Below are positions 42,901-53,568 of a stretch of 64,000 nucleotides of DNA, one piece after another (the first letter of the stretch is position 1; each line of letters begins with the position of its first letter). The notes below the pieces were generated by a model. The model was not told where the DNA came from, made no database searches, and saw only the letters and a program-made list of their open reading frames with translations. The DNA is from Azospirillum ramasamyi (lineage in GTDB: Bacteria; Pseudomonadota; Alphaproteobacteria; Azospirillales; Azospirillaceae). Where the stretch lies: positions 855,302-919,301 of the forward strand of contig NZ_CP029830.1 of the NCBI RefSeq assembly GCF_003233655.1, given 5' to 3'. The position numbers were made by a program, and so were the translations under genes.

Positions 42901-45900
42901 CGGATCGAGGCACAGAACGCGCTGGTGGCCGCCTATGGGCAGGGGCCGCAGGCGGTGAAGGCGGCGGAGCTGGCCGAGCAGGCGCACACGCTGGCGCTGA
43001 AGGAAGGCGAGCAGGGAACCCAGCTCTACAACGAGGCCAAGGCCCATTACATCGAGCTGCTGACCCAGGCGCAGCAGCTGGAGTCGGCGGTGGCGGCCGG
43101 GCCGATGCTGCCGCGGCAGCGCGACCAGCTGGAGCTGGGACAGAAGCAGCTGCAGCTGATCGGCGCGTCGGCCGAACAGCGCGCGGTAGAGCTGGCCCGC
43201 ACCCAGGCCCTGATCGACCTGCGCGAGCGCAACATCGACGCCGCCAGCCGGGAGGGGCAGGCCTATCTGGCCAACGCCGAAGCGCTTGCCCGGCAGAACC
43301 TGGCGCTGGAGCGGACCAACGCCGCCTACCAGGAGCTGGAGCAGTTCGGCGATCGCAGCTTCGACGCCATCCTGCAGAAGCTGTCCGCCGCCGGCAAGTC
43401 GACCATGTCGTGGGCCGACGCCATCAGCACCGTCAGCGTGGAGCTGCAGCAGCTCGCGCTGAAGATGGCCGTCATCAACCCGCTGAAGAACATGGTGATG
43501 GGCACCAACCTGCCCACCGTGTTCGACCTGTTCGGCGGCAGCGGCGGGCAAACGGGGCAGGACAGCGGGATCACCGGCAGCCTGACCAACACCGCCTTGA
43601 GCAAGGGCGGCAGCTGGGCGCTCGACAAGCTCATCCCCGGCGGCCTGTCCGCCGCCATCGACAAGTTCGGCTACAGCACCCTTGGCATCGGGACGCAGCT
43701 GACCTCGACCACGACGCAGGTGGCCTCGACCGCCGGCGGGCTGGCATCGTCGGCGCAGGGCATCGGCGTGGCTTCCGTGCCGGGCGGTGTGGGCAACGTC
43801 GCCACCAAGGCGGCCACGTCCAGCGCCACACAGGCCGGCGGCATCAGCGGCGGCCTGTCGGGCTACCTGGGCGCCGCCGGCGCCGGTGCCTTCGGCGGCA
43901 TGGGCGGGGCTTACCTGGGAACCCTGACCAATTCCAAGGTGGTGGGTGGCGTGTCGGGTGCGGCGCTGGGCGCCGGTGCGTCGGCACTCTCCGCCTACCT
44001 GGGGCTGGGCGCCATCGGCGGGCCGGTCGGCATCGCCATCGGTGCCGTGGTCGGCGCCATCATGGGCATGATCGGGACGCAGAAGGCGACCGTCGGCCCC
44101 AACAGCTCCGGCAACATCGTCCTGAACGGCAAGGGCGGGTTCCGCAGTGACAGCGCCCTGGCCGACAACGGCGCCGACGCCGGCCAGATGCAGCAGGTGA
44201 CCGATGCCGTCGCCGCCGCCATGAACACGGTGGTGGCCGGGATCGGCGGCAAGGTCACCGGTGGCGATGGCGCCAACACCGCCCTGCTGCAGCAGTTCGC
44301 CAAGGACGGCAAGTGGTATGTGACGCCCAAGGTGGGCGACAAGGCCGGGCAGCGCGTCGCCTTCACCGACCAGAACGAGGCGATCGCCTTCTACATGCGC
44401 GAAAGCCTGAAGGGGCTGATCGGCACCGGCCAGCTGACCGGCGCGAACGACGACGTGAAGAAGGCGCTGCAGACCTCCAAGGCGACCAAGGCCGAGGATC
44501 TGGCCACCGACCTGGGCTTCGCCGCCGGCTTCCGTCAGCAGCTCGACCTGATGAACGCCAGCCTGGATCCGACCAACAACCTGCTGAAGACCTTCACCGA
44601 GAACGCCAAGGCGATCGGCGACCAGGTCAAGACCACCATCACCGATTGGCGCAGCAAGGCCAGCGAGCTGGGGCTGGCCACGGAGTCGGAGCTGACCGCC
44701 GCCGCCCGCAAGGGCATCGAGGCGATGATGGGGCTCGGCCCGGCGACCAAGCCGCTGGTGGGCATGGCCGCGGCGGCCAAGCAGGCCGAGATCGAGTTCG
44801 AACAGTTCCGCCCGGCCCTGCTGTCGCTCGGCTACACCACCGGTGAGGTGGCCGAGCTGGCGGCGCGCTACACCCGACGCCTGCAGGACAGCTACGCCGA
44901 CGCGGTGGCCTATGTGCAGCGGCAGGGTGCCGTCGCCATCGAGGCGCTGATCACCCCCAACGCCAAGTCCAGCGCGCTGGACCGGCTGCAGGGGCTGGGC
45001 CTCGACCGCACCGACTCCGCCATCAACGGGCTGGCCGGCGTCATCGAGGGGGTGGAGCAGGCGGCATCCGCCGGCGCGCTGACGATCGAGGCCGAGCGGG
45101 CGGCGCTGGGCCGGCTGAACACTGCGCTGTATGACGGCGCCATCACCGGCGACCAGTACACCACCATGGTGGGCTATCTCACCCAGGCGTGGAGCGACAG
45201 CGCCGATGCGGCCGAGAAGGCGGCGCAGAAGGCATCCTGGCAGGCCGACGTCGCCAGCCGGATGTATGCGGCGCTCGGCAACAGCCGAGGCGCCGGGCTG
45301 ATCGCGCTGGACGCCCAGCAGGCGGCAGCCCTGGCAGAGGCCACCGCGGCCGGCTACGACACCACCCAGCTGCGCCTGGTGCAGGCGGCCGAGCGGGGCG
45401 CCCAAGCCTTCCAGCTTGCCCAGCAGGACCTGCTGGACGCCTACGACCGCGAGATCGCCGCCAAGCAGCAGGTGGTCGATTCCATCCAGTCCGGCGCCAT
45501 CGCCCTGCTGCAGGCCGCCCGGCAGTTCAAGGATGCCCGCGCGGCACTCCGCGAGGGCGACGACTCGCCGCTGGCGCCGCGCCAGAAGATCCAGGAGGCA
45601 ACCGACCGCTTCGACGCCGCCTATGCGGTGCTGAAGGACAGCCGCTCGACCGATGCCGAGAAGGACACCGCCCGGCAGACGCTGCTGCAGGTGGGCCCCA
45701 CCCTGGTGGCGCTGGAGAAGGCCGCCAGCGGCGGCACCGCGTCGGTGCTGTTCGACAAGGTGGACAAGGTCTTTGCCGAGCTGGGCGACACCAGCGGGCT
45801 GAGCCTCGACACCGCCGCCCAGGATCTGCAGGTGGCGCAGGACCAGCTGAAGGAGTTGCAGAAGGCCCGCGCCGACGCCGCGGCGATCGGGCAGCGCCAG

Positions 45901-46764
45901 CTCGGCAGCCTGTCCGGCCTGCGTGACGTCATGGACCAGAGCTATGCCGTGTGGCAGGCGGCGCTGACGCCGCTGATGCAGCTGACCAACGGCAACGACA
46001 ACCGGCCGCGCTACAGCGCGCCGGCGGCGGTGCAGACGGCATGGGATGGCCTGTCGGCCGAACAGCAGCACGGCATCGCCCGCGCCATGGGCTGGGGCGG
46101 CCAGCTGGACGAGGCCTTCAATCTGTGGCTCGCCACCTCGACCCAGCGCGCCACCACCTTCGGCGCCGACGTCACCGCCATTGCCGGCGGGGCACGCTAC
46201 GGCGCCCCGGACGATGTCGGCCGCGCCTGGGAGGCGCTGACCCAGGCGCAGCAGCTCGCCGCCGTCCGCGCCGCCGGCTACGACGGTGGGCTGGATGGCG
46301 GCCTGAACGCGTGGGTGAAGCTGGGGCACCAGGCCGCCTTCGAGGCGGCGGTGCGGGCGCAGGCGCATGGCGCCGGCATCCCCGGCTTTGCCACCGGCGG
46401 CATTTCCTACGGGCCGCAGCTGGCATGGGTGTCGGAAGGCGCCCACACCGCCGAGGCCCATGTACCGCTGCCGGACGGCCGGCGCATCCCGGTGGCGCTC
46501 GACGTCCGGCTGCCCGGCAGCGACCTGGAGCCGCCGGCGCCGATGGTCTCCTTCCGCCGCCCCTCCCTCGATGCCGGCGGCGCCGGCGTGGCCGAGCTGC
46601 TGGAGGCGGTGGAGGGCCTGCGCGACGAGGTCCGTTCCATCGGCCGCGACGCCCTCACCCAGCGCGCCCGCATCGGCGCTGATGCCGCCGCCCTGCTGGC
46701 CCGCGTCGAGGCGGCCACCAGCGACCTGCCCAGAAAACTCGCCAACACCCGGAGGGCCGCCTGA
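39968..46764 (+). CDS. Tail tape measure protein, frameshifted near its N-terminus
   Basis: A giant tape measure gene of about 2,265 codons. From ATG 39968 (MADFPGMMVPVGADDSGLRR) the frame stops at 40228. The protein then continues in the -1 frame (LLKEADTSRYAAQVKDLARQ) and is open for more than 6.5 kb from there (first ATG 40366). Losing one G from the run at 40212-40214 would explain the shift. Features include a TP901-type core (LTEANRLAIGGVTDVQTAAD), a hydrophobic stretch (ALLSGAMALVGGPVGAALLA), long helical repeats and a glycine-rich middle. Length should set a tail of roughly 0.3 micrometres. As it stands the protein would lack its N-terminus. Confidence 0.85.
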
Positions 46765-48338
46765 TGAAGGTGCGTCTGATCGACCTCACCCTGTTCCACC
46801 GCTCCAGCGGCCACCGGTACCGGCTGCCGCTGGCCACCTTCCCCGGCTACCAGTCCGGCCCGGCCGACAGCCCGACGAACGTCACCTGGCTGCCGCTGGT
46901 GACCGCCGGCGCCGACGCGTCGGTGTCGATCGGCAGCCTGGGCGCCGCGGACGGGCAGGCCGAACTGCGGATCGGCGACCTGGTGCTGCGCAACGAGACC
47001 TCGCGCAATCCGGGACAGCGCTTCGCCAATCTGCAGAACCTCGACACCGGTGCCTGGCTGCGCGTCGCCCTCGATGACCGCCCGCTCAACCTGCTGCTGA
47101 CCGGCGACTATGTCATCCAGGCGGTGACCGAGCGGGAGATCGAGGACGGGGCGCCGCTGGCCGAGGCGGTGACCATCTGGACCGCCCGGGCTGGCCAGCC
47201 CAAGCCCAAGCGCACCGAGATCGCCCTGCCGATCTACGACCAGCGCCTCGACTACGACACGCCGATCCAGACCGAGCGCTACAAGGGCACCGGCGGCTAC
47301 GAGGGGCCGGCCGAGATGAAGGACACGCTGAAGGAGCTGCCGCTGGGGCACTGCCCGATGGCGCGGCCGACCTATCTGGGGATCATCGACGGCTTCCACC
47401 GCTGGTCCGTCGGCGGCGGCAAGCCGGTGCAGGACGTGCCGAGGGGCTGGTCTTCCGGTGTCGGGGTGACCAGGCAGAGCGGCGCCACCCCGGCGGACAA
47501 CGCGCACTTCACGGTCGACCTCGCCAGCGGGATCATCACCACCACGGTGAAGTATGCCGACTTCCGCGTCGAGGTGCTGGGCCGCAAGTTCGCCGGCACT
47601 TACCGCCGCACCATCGGGGAGCTGATCGCCGCCCTGGCCACCGGCGCCGGGCTGGCCGGCACGGTGGACAGCGCCGGCATGGACGCGGTGCCGCGCACGG
47701 TGGGGCTGTTCCTCGCCGCCGGCGACGCCACCACCCACGCCGCCGCCTATGCCAAGTTCGTCGGATCGGTTCCCCGCGGCGGCTGGTATGTCGGCACCGC
47801 CGGCCAGCTGGTGGTGACGCGGGTTCCCCGTCCCAACGCCGCGGCGGCGGTCCGTGGCTACAGCAGCGCCGCCGGCACCACCACGGGCCTGCAGTATGTC
47901 GAGGGCCAGCACAACCCGCCGGCCAAGCAGGTGGTGCTGCGCTGCGCCCACAACCCCAGCCCGTCCAGCAGCGCCGCCACCGACGCCACCGCGGCCGACG
48001 CCACCCGCTGGACCCGGGAATGGGTGGAAGTGCCATCGGCCATCGACGCGGCGATCGCCGCCGCCTGGGGCAGCTCGGCCAAGGTGGCCACCGTCGAGAC
48101 CGCCCTGACCCTCAGCGCCGATGCCGCGGCCGAGCTGCCGGGCTGGGTGGCCGAGCTGTCGGCGCCGCCCACCCTCTACGAGCTGCCGGCGCTGGACGGG
48201 GCGCCCGGCATCTGGATCGGCGACACCGTGACGGTGGAGGACGACATCGCCGGCTTTGCCGATGGGGCGCCGGTGGTGGTCTACGGCCGGACGATCGCGG
48301 ACCGCAGCGGCGGCGCCACCCTCTACGTGGCGCGGTGA
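46764..48338 (+). CDS. Phage tail hub-like protein
   Basis: A 524-residue protein whose ATG overlaps the tape measure stop. The N-terminal 130 residues form a beta-rich baseplate-like domain (YRLPLATFPGYQSGPADSPT, then LTGDYVIQAVTEREIEDGAP). The middle contains TYLGIIDGFHRWSVGGGKPV and the end IWIGDTVTVEDDIAGFADGA. The order tape measure, hub, distal tail protein, fibre matches siphophage tail tips. Assignment is by position and composition. Confidence 0.6.
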   Translation: MKVRLIDLTLFHRSSGHRYRLPLATFPGYQSGPADSPTNVTWLPLVTAGADASVSIGSLGAADGQAELRIGDLVLRNETSRNPGQRFANLQNLDTGAWLRVALDDRPLNLLLTGDYVIQAVTEREIEDGAPLAEAVTIWTARAGQPKPKRTEIALPIYDQRLDYDTPIQTERYKGTGGYEGPAEMKDTLKELPLGHCPMARPTYLGIIDGFHRWSVGGGKPVQDVPRGWSSGVGVTRQSGATPADNAHFTVDLASGIITTTVKYADFRVEVLGRKFAGTYRRTIGELIAALATGAGLAGTVDSAGMDAVPRTVGLFLAAGDATTHAAAYAKFVGSVPRGGWYVGTAGQLVVTRVPRPNAAAAVRGYSSAAGTTTGLQYVEGQHNPPAKQVVLRCAHNPSPSSSAATDATAADATRWTREWVEVPSAIDAAIAAAWGSSAKVATVETALTLSADAAAELPGWVAELSAPPTLYELPALDGAPGIWIGDTVTVEDDIAGFADGAPVVVYGRTIADRSGGATLYVAR

Positions 48339-48341
48339 GCC

Positions 48342-49247
48342 ATGGCGACCGGACTGCTGGCCCATATCAACGAGCTGTCGGAACAGGACTGCGCCATCAC
48401 CGGCACCCCTGCCGATTGGAGCAACACGGCGCCGCTCGATGCGCTGAAGACGCTGCCGCTGGTGGATGCCGCGGTGTCCACCCGGATCGGCGACCGCAAC
48501 GAGCCGGTGGTGCTGGAGTGGGACCGGCCGATCGACCTGACCTATGCCGGGCTCTACCGCACCAACCTGTGGAAGACCGGCCGCATCCGGCTGGAGGCCT
48601 TCAAGACCAGCGCCCGGACCTCGCTGGCCTTCACCACCCAGCACGCCAGCGGCATCGACCGCCTGGTGCTGCCTGGGCTCTACGATCCCAAGACGCTGCG
48701 CTTCGGCGGTGAGAACACCGTGCTGGGCCAGCTGGGCGCCCGGGAGTTCCTGCGCTACCCGACCAACATCCATGTGGTGATGCCGCTGTGCAGTGCGCAG
48801 GTGCTGCGCTGGACGATCTACGGCCCGGCCTACCGGGTGACCGGCAGCCGCTACAGCACCACCGAGCAGGCCTATCGCATCGGCTTCGGCTGGGCCGGCG
48901 ACAGCCTGGCAATCGACCGCCATGTCGGTGCGTCGGCTGAAGGCTACCGCCGCGGCGGCAAGGTGACCGAGCTGGCCGGCGGCGGGGTGGCGGTGGAGCC
49001 CGGGCGCGGCCGGCGCACCGCCACGCTGGACCGCACCGTCAACGAGGCCGGCGACCGCGACCGCCTGTTCGACCTGGTCAACTTCCTCGACGCCGACCGG
49101 CCGGCGGTGTGGCTGCCGGATACCGACAGCGCCTTCGACTGCTACCGCTACGGCGGGCTTTTTCAGGTCATCGAGGACTTCAGCCAGAAGTACCTGAACG
49201 ACCTGCACAGCGCCGCCGCGATTTCCCTTGGTGAGGTGACGACATGA
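48342..49247 (+). CDS. Phage tail tip protein
   Basis: A 301-residue protein starting 3 bp after the hub-like gene and overlapping the fibre gene by ATGA. Blocks include VVLEWDRPIDLTYAGLYRTN and FLDADRPAVWLPDTDSAFDC. It appears intact. It is probably a tail tip or adaptor protein linking hub and fibre; no family is recognised with confidence. Confidence 0.55.
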   Translation: MATGLLAHINELSEQDCAITGTPADWSNTAPLDALKTLPLVDAAVSTRIGDRNEPVVLEWDRPIDLTYAGLYRTNLWKTGRIRLEAFKTSARTSLAFTTQHASGIDRLVLPGLYDPKTLRFGGENTVLGQLGAREFLRYPTNIHVVMPLCSAQVLRWTIYGPAYRVTGSRYSTTEQAYRIGFGWAGDSLAIDRHVGASAEGYRRGGKVTELAGGGVAVEPGRGRRTATLDRTVNEAGDRDRLFDLVNFLDADRPAVWLPDTDSAFDCYRYGGLFQVIEDFSQKYLNDLHSAAAISLGEVTT

Positions 49248-50899
49248 CGACGCTGGCCAACATGCTGGCGGCGGCCCAGCGGCTGCTGAACTACTACAAC
49301 GGCGACGAGATGACGGCGCAGAACCCCGGCGGCCTCACCGGCGTGGGTGGCATGGCCGACAACTGGGATCCGTGCATCCAGGACATCGGCACGGTGGCCA
49401 ACGGGGTGGGCACTGCCATGACCGCGGCCTCCACCAGCGAGGGGAATGCCGCCGCGTCGGCTTCAGCTGCGGCTGGCAGCGCGCAGAGCGCCCAGCAGAA
49501 TGCCCAGGCGACCGCTGCCGATCGGCAGGCCACCGGGCAGGACCGGCAGGCGACCGCCCAGGATCGGCAGGCGGTGGCGCAGGACCGGACAGCGGTGGAG
49601 GGAAGCGCGTCGGCGGCAGCCGGCAGCGCCACCCTTGCCGGCCAGTATGCGAACGCGGCGGGTGGCTCGATCCCCTCCGTGCGCCTTACCTGGGACACGG
49701 CCACGACCGATGCCGATCCGGGCAATGGCAAGGTGCGCCTCAACAACGCCACGCCCAGCGCGGCAACGGCGCTCTATGTCGATAACGTGGATGCGGCTGG
49801 CGCCTCCATCACCACGGTTCTGGACCGCTGGACTGCCTCGACAGCCGCGGTCAAGGGCACCCTGCGGATCGCCCATCGCACCGACGCCACCAAGTGGCTG
49901 GAGTATCAGGTCACCGGCACCGTGGTGGACGGGACCGGCTACCGCAAGATCACGGTCACCGGCGGCACCGGGCCAGGCAGCTTCACGGCTGGTGATCCGG
50001 TCGCCGTGGGCTTCAGCCGGGCCGGTGATGTCGGACCACAAGGGGCCGCTGGTGGACCCGTCTACTATAGCGCAGTCACCGCGGGCACCCCGAACGCGCA
50101 GACTCTGGCCGGGCCGCTGGCATCGCTGGCCGGCAATCCGTCGGTGGAATTCATCGCGGGGATTTCCAATGGCGCGGCATCCCGCAACAACATTTGCTTT
50201 CTATCATCCGATTTCGACACGACCTGGGCAACATTCGGTGGCGCCACTGTGGTCGCCAATACTGCGACGGCACCGGACGGGGCGACCACAGCCGACACCA
50301 TCAGCGGGCCGCCGGGATCAGGGGTCAACAGAGGCATTGCTGTACCCGCCGACACCTTGACCCGCGTCTATTCGGTCTTCCTGAAGGCAGGCACATCCAC
50401 CGCCTGCCGGTTTTACTTTAACTGTGGCGCGACTCCGGCCGGAGTCGACGTCAACCTGTCGGCAGGAACAATCAGCGCTTGGACCGGTGCGCCGGTCGCA
50501 TCCGCCATCGACCCGATCCCCGGCGGCTGGTGGCGGGTCTCCATTGCTTGCACCAACAATGGCCAGACCGTCATCGGCCCGCACATCTTTCCTGTTCAGG
50601 CCAGTGGCACCGGCGCGGTCTACGCCTGGGGTGCGCAGATCGAAGTTGGCACCGTCCCGACGGCTCCTATCCCCACCACCACGAGCGGCCCTGCCACTGT
50701 GCGGGATGGATACATGACGCTGGCCGTGGGATCGACGCCTCCCCGTCCGCTGCTGGACGCCCAGGGCCGCGCTTTGGCCCCCGGCGCGCTGGTGGCCGGG
50801 ACCAAGTATACCGCGACCTATGACGGCGCCGCGTGGCGGCTGTCCGGCACCGCAATGACCAGGGCGCAGGCTCATGCGCTCGCCGCTTCCTTCCTCTGA
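49244..50899 (+). CDS. Tail fibre protein
   Basis: A 551-residue fibre. Residues 60-120 are an Ala/Ser/Gln-rich helical shaft (ASASAAAGSAQSAQQNAQAT, then repeated DRQATxQDRQA units). A collagen-like bit (GDVGPQGAAGGP) leads to a beta-sandwich of the carbohydrate-binding type (SNGAASRNNICFLSSDFDTT near 300; YAWGAQIEVGTVPTAPIPTT near 465). The C-terminal part probably binds the host surface. The in-frame repeats and long shaft are typical of receptor-binding fibres. Confidence 0.8.
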   Translation: MTTLANMLAAAQRLLNYYNGDEMTAQNPGGLTGVGGMADNWDPCIQDIGTVANGVGTAMTAASTSEGNAAASASAAAGSAQSAQQNAQATAADRQATGQDRQATAQDRQAVAQDRTAVEGSASAAAGSATLAGQYANAAGGSIPSVRLTWDTATTDADPGNGKVRLNNATPSAATALYVDNVDAAGASITTVLDRWTASTAAVKGTLRIAHRTDATKWLEYQVTGTVVDGTGYRKITVTGGTGPGSFTAGDPVAVGFSRAGDVGPQGAAGGPVYYSAVTAGTPNAQTLAGPLASLAGNPSVEFIAGISNGAASRNNICFLSSDFDTTWATFGGATVVANTATAPDGATTADTISGPPGSGVNRGIAVPADTLTRVYSVFLKAGTSTACRFYFNCGATPAGVDVNLSAGTISAWTGAPVASAIDPIPGGWWRVSIACTNNGQTVIGPHIFPVQASGTGAVYAWGAQIEVGTVPTAPIPTTTSGPATVRDGYMTLAVGSTPPRPLLDAQGRALAPGALVAGTKYTATYDGAAWRLSGTAMTRAQAHALAASFL

Positions 50900-50913
50900 C
50901 GGAGATTTTCATC

Positions 50914-51330
50914 ATGGCCGTTTCCAACGTCGCTGTTTTCCCGCAGCAGTTGCTGAGCGGGGCCGCGCTGACCACAGGCGCCAACGCCACGATCGCCGGC
51001 GCGCCCGACAACACGGTGGCGCTGTTCACAGCTCCGGCCGACGGTGCGGAAATCAACAGCGTAACGGTGCTGCCGCTGGCAACCTGTTCTGCCACCGTCG
51101 CTTACCTTTACGCCTCCACCGATGGCGGCACCACCAAGCGGCTGCTGAACGCCAAGCTGATCGTGGCCGACACGGTATCGACCACCGATGAGCCCAAGCT
51201 GATCGACTTCGGCTATTCGGACGGCAACCTGCTGCTGGCCGGCAATGAGCGACTTTATGTCGGCACCTCGGTGGCGCTTGCGAATGGCTTCTCTTGGCGC
51301 TGCCAAGGTCGCGGCTATACGGGAGCCTGA
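50914..51330 (+). CDS. Tail-associated small protein
   Basis: A 138-residue beta-rich protein from ATG 50914, with GGAG 9 bases upstream. It has NVAVFPQQLLSGAALTTGAN and RLLNAKLIVADTVSTTDEPK, the look of a small virion beta-sandwich following fibres. The next gene starts 3 bp after its stop. Function unknown. Confidence 0.5.
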   Translation: MAVSNVAVFPQQLLSGAALTTGANATIAGAPDNTVALFTAPADGAEINSVTVLPLATCSATVAYLYASTDGGTTKRLLNAKLIVADTVSTTDEPKLIDFGYSDGNLLLAGNERLYVGTSVALANGFSWRCQGRGYTGA

Positions 51331-51333
51331 GCC

Positions 51334-51663
51334 ATGCCGGGATTTCGTCCGCTGGGCCGCATGGGGCGTGCGCTTGGCGCGTCCAAGCGGTCATCTGCCG
51401 CTGCGGGGGCGGGGCGGGCCTTTACCACCGTCGGCGCGATTTTCGGGGCGGGCAGCCCCACGGGCTTCACCGATCCGGGAACCTACAACTTCACTGTTCC
51501 CAGCGGCGTGACGCTGCTGCGCGCCAAAATGTGGGGCGCGCCGGGTGGGGCGGCCGGTGCCCCTGGCGGGCCGGGCGGGTATGTCGAAGTCGATATTCCG
51601 GTTACGCCGGGCGAAATTCTGACCATCATCCTGCCGTCGGCGGGCAACGGGACGGTGGCGTGA
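51334..51663 (+). pseudogene. Glycine-rich tail fibre-like gene, 3-prime truncated
   Basis: A 109-residue start of a glycine-rich tip protein (GFTDPGTYNFTVPSGVTLLR, then MWGAPGGAAGAPGGPGGYVE). Family members continue with long Gly-rich and beta-rich parts after GEILTIILP. Here the frame ends at 51663, exactly where lower-GC cargo begins. I infer that cargo insertion cut off the C-terminus. Confidence 0.6.
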
Positions 51664-51686
51664 CAACACCCCAAGCTGCGGTGTGT

Positions 51687-52487
51687 CTATCGCGCTTGCG
51701 TCGCAGCAGTTCGGGCGTTCCGCAGGAATTGCGCCAGTTCACTGGGCCTTGTCCCCATTTCCTTCAGGTCTCTAAACGTCAATGACATGGGGGTATAAGG
51801 AACAATGCAGCCAGAGGAGCACAGATCCTCTAGAGAGGAAATGGCTTCTGGAACATTTCGAATGTCGATGTCTCCAAAATCTGTATAGGAGAAACGCCAC
51901 CATTTCAGCCGCAAGAAACGTTCAATGATCGGTTCTGGGAATCTGTATTTGACGATCCGCCCCGGATTGCCGACCACAACGGCATAGGGTGGAATGTCTT
52001 TCGTCACGACTGCGTCATTGCCAACGATTGCACCGTCTCCAATGGTAACGCCGCCGCGGATGTAGACTCTCGTGCCGATCCAAACATCGTTTCCAATAAT
52101 TATGGGTGAGCGCTTGGGTTCGGCAGGCAGGCTGATCGGCTGAAATCCAGTTCCGTGCTGTTCAGCGAACCTCTGCCAGATGAAACCCGGATCATAGGTA
52201 AAGCTGGAACTGCTAAGCCAATCGGTCGGATGTTCGGTTTCACCGAAAGTCACATCTTTGGCGATCGAGGTGTAACGACCGATATGCCCAATGTTCCTTA
52301 TCAGACTCCAACTGTAAGAGAATGCGCTAATTACAGCTGGGTAATCATTTTCTGTTCCAGAGAATATGAGAGACGGTGCCTCAATGCGCATATCCAAGTT
52401 AGCATTGTACTTCCCGCCTCTCATGTAGATGTTATTGATCTCCAATAAAGCGGCGCATTCAAGGTTCAGTTCAAACTGCTCGATCAT
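51687..52487 (-). CDS. CatB/Vat-like hexapeptide acetyltransferase (cargo)
   Basis: A 266-residue left-handed beta-helix acyltransferase of the xenobiotic/CatB-like class: [60 protein letters not shown] and [20 protein letters not shown]. The H-P-x-x-W and [13 protein letters not shown] pieces are hallmarks. Such enzymes acetylate sugars or antibiotics; in a prophage, surface polysaccharide modification is likely. The lower GC, reverse strand and position at the end of the tail module mark it as transferred cargo. An aminoglycoside or chloramphenicol role is not supported here. Confidence 0.8.
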   Translation of the reverse strand: MIEQFELNLECAALLEINNIYMRGGKYNANLDMRIEAPSLIFSGTENDYPAVISAFSYSWSLIRNIGHIGRYTSIAKDVTFGETEHPTDWLSSSSFTYDPGFIWQRFAEQHGTGFQPISLPAEPKRSPIIIGNDVWIGTRVYIRGGVTIGDGAIVGNDAVVTKDIPPYAVVVGNPGRIVKYRFPEPIIERFLRLKWWRFSYTDFGDIDIRNVPEAISSLEDLCSSGCIVPYTPMSLTFRDLKEMGTRPSELAQFLRNARTAATQAR

Positions 52488-52582
52488 GATATTTTAGTGC
52501 TTACTCATAAGGTGGCGGGGCCTGTGAAATAATAGCAAACTGGCAGTGCAACGTCATCGTTCGTTCTGAAGAACCTCAACCA

Positions 52583-52613
52583 AGCCGCCGGCCATGCGCC
52601 CGGCGGCTTTTTC
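52583..52613 (+). terminator. Terminator just before the endolysin gene
   Basis: A perfect 10-bp stem (AAGCCGCCGG at 52583-52592 with CCGGCGGCTT at 52601-52610) with 8-base loop and TTTTT from the end of the stem. It would end rightward transcription from a gene that is no longer present, since the neighbour to the left is on the other strand. Confidence 0.75.
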
Positions 52614-52629
52614 ATGCCTGGAGAATCCC

Positions 52630-53121
52630 ATGCGTGCTATCCCGCAAGCCGCCGTCGACCTGGTGAAGGAGGCCGAAGGCCTGCGTCTCACTGCCTACCC
52701 GGATCCCGCCACCGGCGGTGCTCCCTGGACGATCGGCTACGGCCACACCGGCCCGGACGTCCGGCCGGGACTGCGCATCACCAACGCGCAGGCCGAGCAG
52801 CTGCTGCAGGCCGACCTCGACACCGCCGCGGCGGTGGTCGACCGCGCCGTCACTGTGGAGCTGACGGACCGCCAGCGCGGTGCGCTGGTGTCCTTCGTCT
52901 TCAATGTCGGCGCCGGCCGGAAAGGCAAGGGCAAGGACGCCGGCAAGGACGGGTTCGTCACGCTGAAGAGCGGCCAACCCTCCACCCTGCTGCGCAAGCT
53001 GCACGGATCAATGCATACGCCGATACTATCCTTTTGGACAGGCGCGGTATCCATCAGGACCCGTCCATCGCCGGGACAAAGCCCCTACAGTATGAGGGTC
53101 GATCCGGGAGGGGCGCCCTGA
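52630..53121 (+). pseudogene. Endolysin, T4-type lysozyme (GH24), C-terminus lost
   Basis: From ATG 52630, residues 1-125 match a phage lysozyme: LVKEAEGLRLTAYPDPATGG and PWTIGYGHTGPDV carry the catalytic Glu, Asp and Thr, and RQRGALVSFVFNVGAG follows. After STLLRKL the expected N-x-G...W-N...G-L-x-x-R-R-x-x-E end is replaced by an unrelated tail (HGSMHTPILSFWTGAVSIRT). The break is near 53000. It would have cleaved peptidoglycan for lysis. The truncation marks the right edge of recognisable phage DNA. Confidence 0.8.
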
Positions 53122-53304
53122 CGCAGGACGATGTGTTGAGTGCCGGTTCCCCGGCCAACTCCACCTCGTTCCTGCTGCTGACGCTGGCTGCATCCGGCAG
53201 GCGATACAGGCAATCAAAATCTGCCGGCTGCGGGCCGGGCGGCGGCATGTCGTGCCGCCGTCTACGCCCCGCTGCGGCGGTCCCCAACCGGAAGGAGCTC
53301 CACC
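53122..53304. other. Region between the truncated endolysin and host genes
   Basis: About 180 bp with no supported gene. The right attachment site should be here or slightly to the left, but I could not find a direct repeat of the integrase-side flank. Confidence 0.3.
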
Positions 53305-53568
53305 ATGGTTTCTCGCATGGCTCGGATCGTTCATATGGGAAAACTGGGCGGCTATGCGGCGCTTCTGGGTGGTGCGCTGCTGGAACTGGAAGGCCGTCTT
53401 CTCTGGCCCTCGGCGGAGGCGCTGGGCGATGCGATGCGGCGCGCCGGCGTTCAGCCGTCGACCCTGGTCATCGATACCCGCTCGCCCGCCGGAACCATGC
53501 CTGCCGCAGCGGTCAACGGATCGGCGGCCGTACCGCCTCGGTCCGGCGGTCTGCCGCTGGCGGCGTGA
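53305..53568 (+). CDS. Hypothetical protein, 87 aa
   Basis: An 87-residue protein with a good AAGGAG site 8 bases before the ATG. It has a weak hydrophobic segment (GGYAALLGGALLELEGRLLW). Its last 56 bp overlap the 3-prime end of the DUF3108 gene on the other strand. No family recognised. Confidence 0.5.
   Translation: MVSRMARIVHMGKLGGYAALLGGALLELEGRLLWPSAEALGDAMRRAGVQPSTLVIDTRSPAGTMPAAAVNGSAAVPPRSGGLPLAA

Noticed and set aside
39547..46461. A 2,304-codon open frame on the minus strand, antisense to the tape measure gene
   Set aside because: It mirrors the third-position GC bias of the plus-strand gene, has no ribosome binding site and gives a low-complexity Gly/Arg/His/Leu product with no domains.
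51687..52487. Chloramphenicol resistance gene
   Set aside because: The hexapeptide fold is shared by many CatB-like sugar acetyltransferases, and the tail-gene context favours surface modification.
14000..53000. A gene transfer agent rather than a prophage
   Set aside because: Integrase, repressor pair, replication genes, methyltransferase and cargo genes are present, and the tape measure is far longer than in known GTAs.
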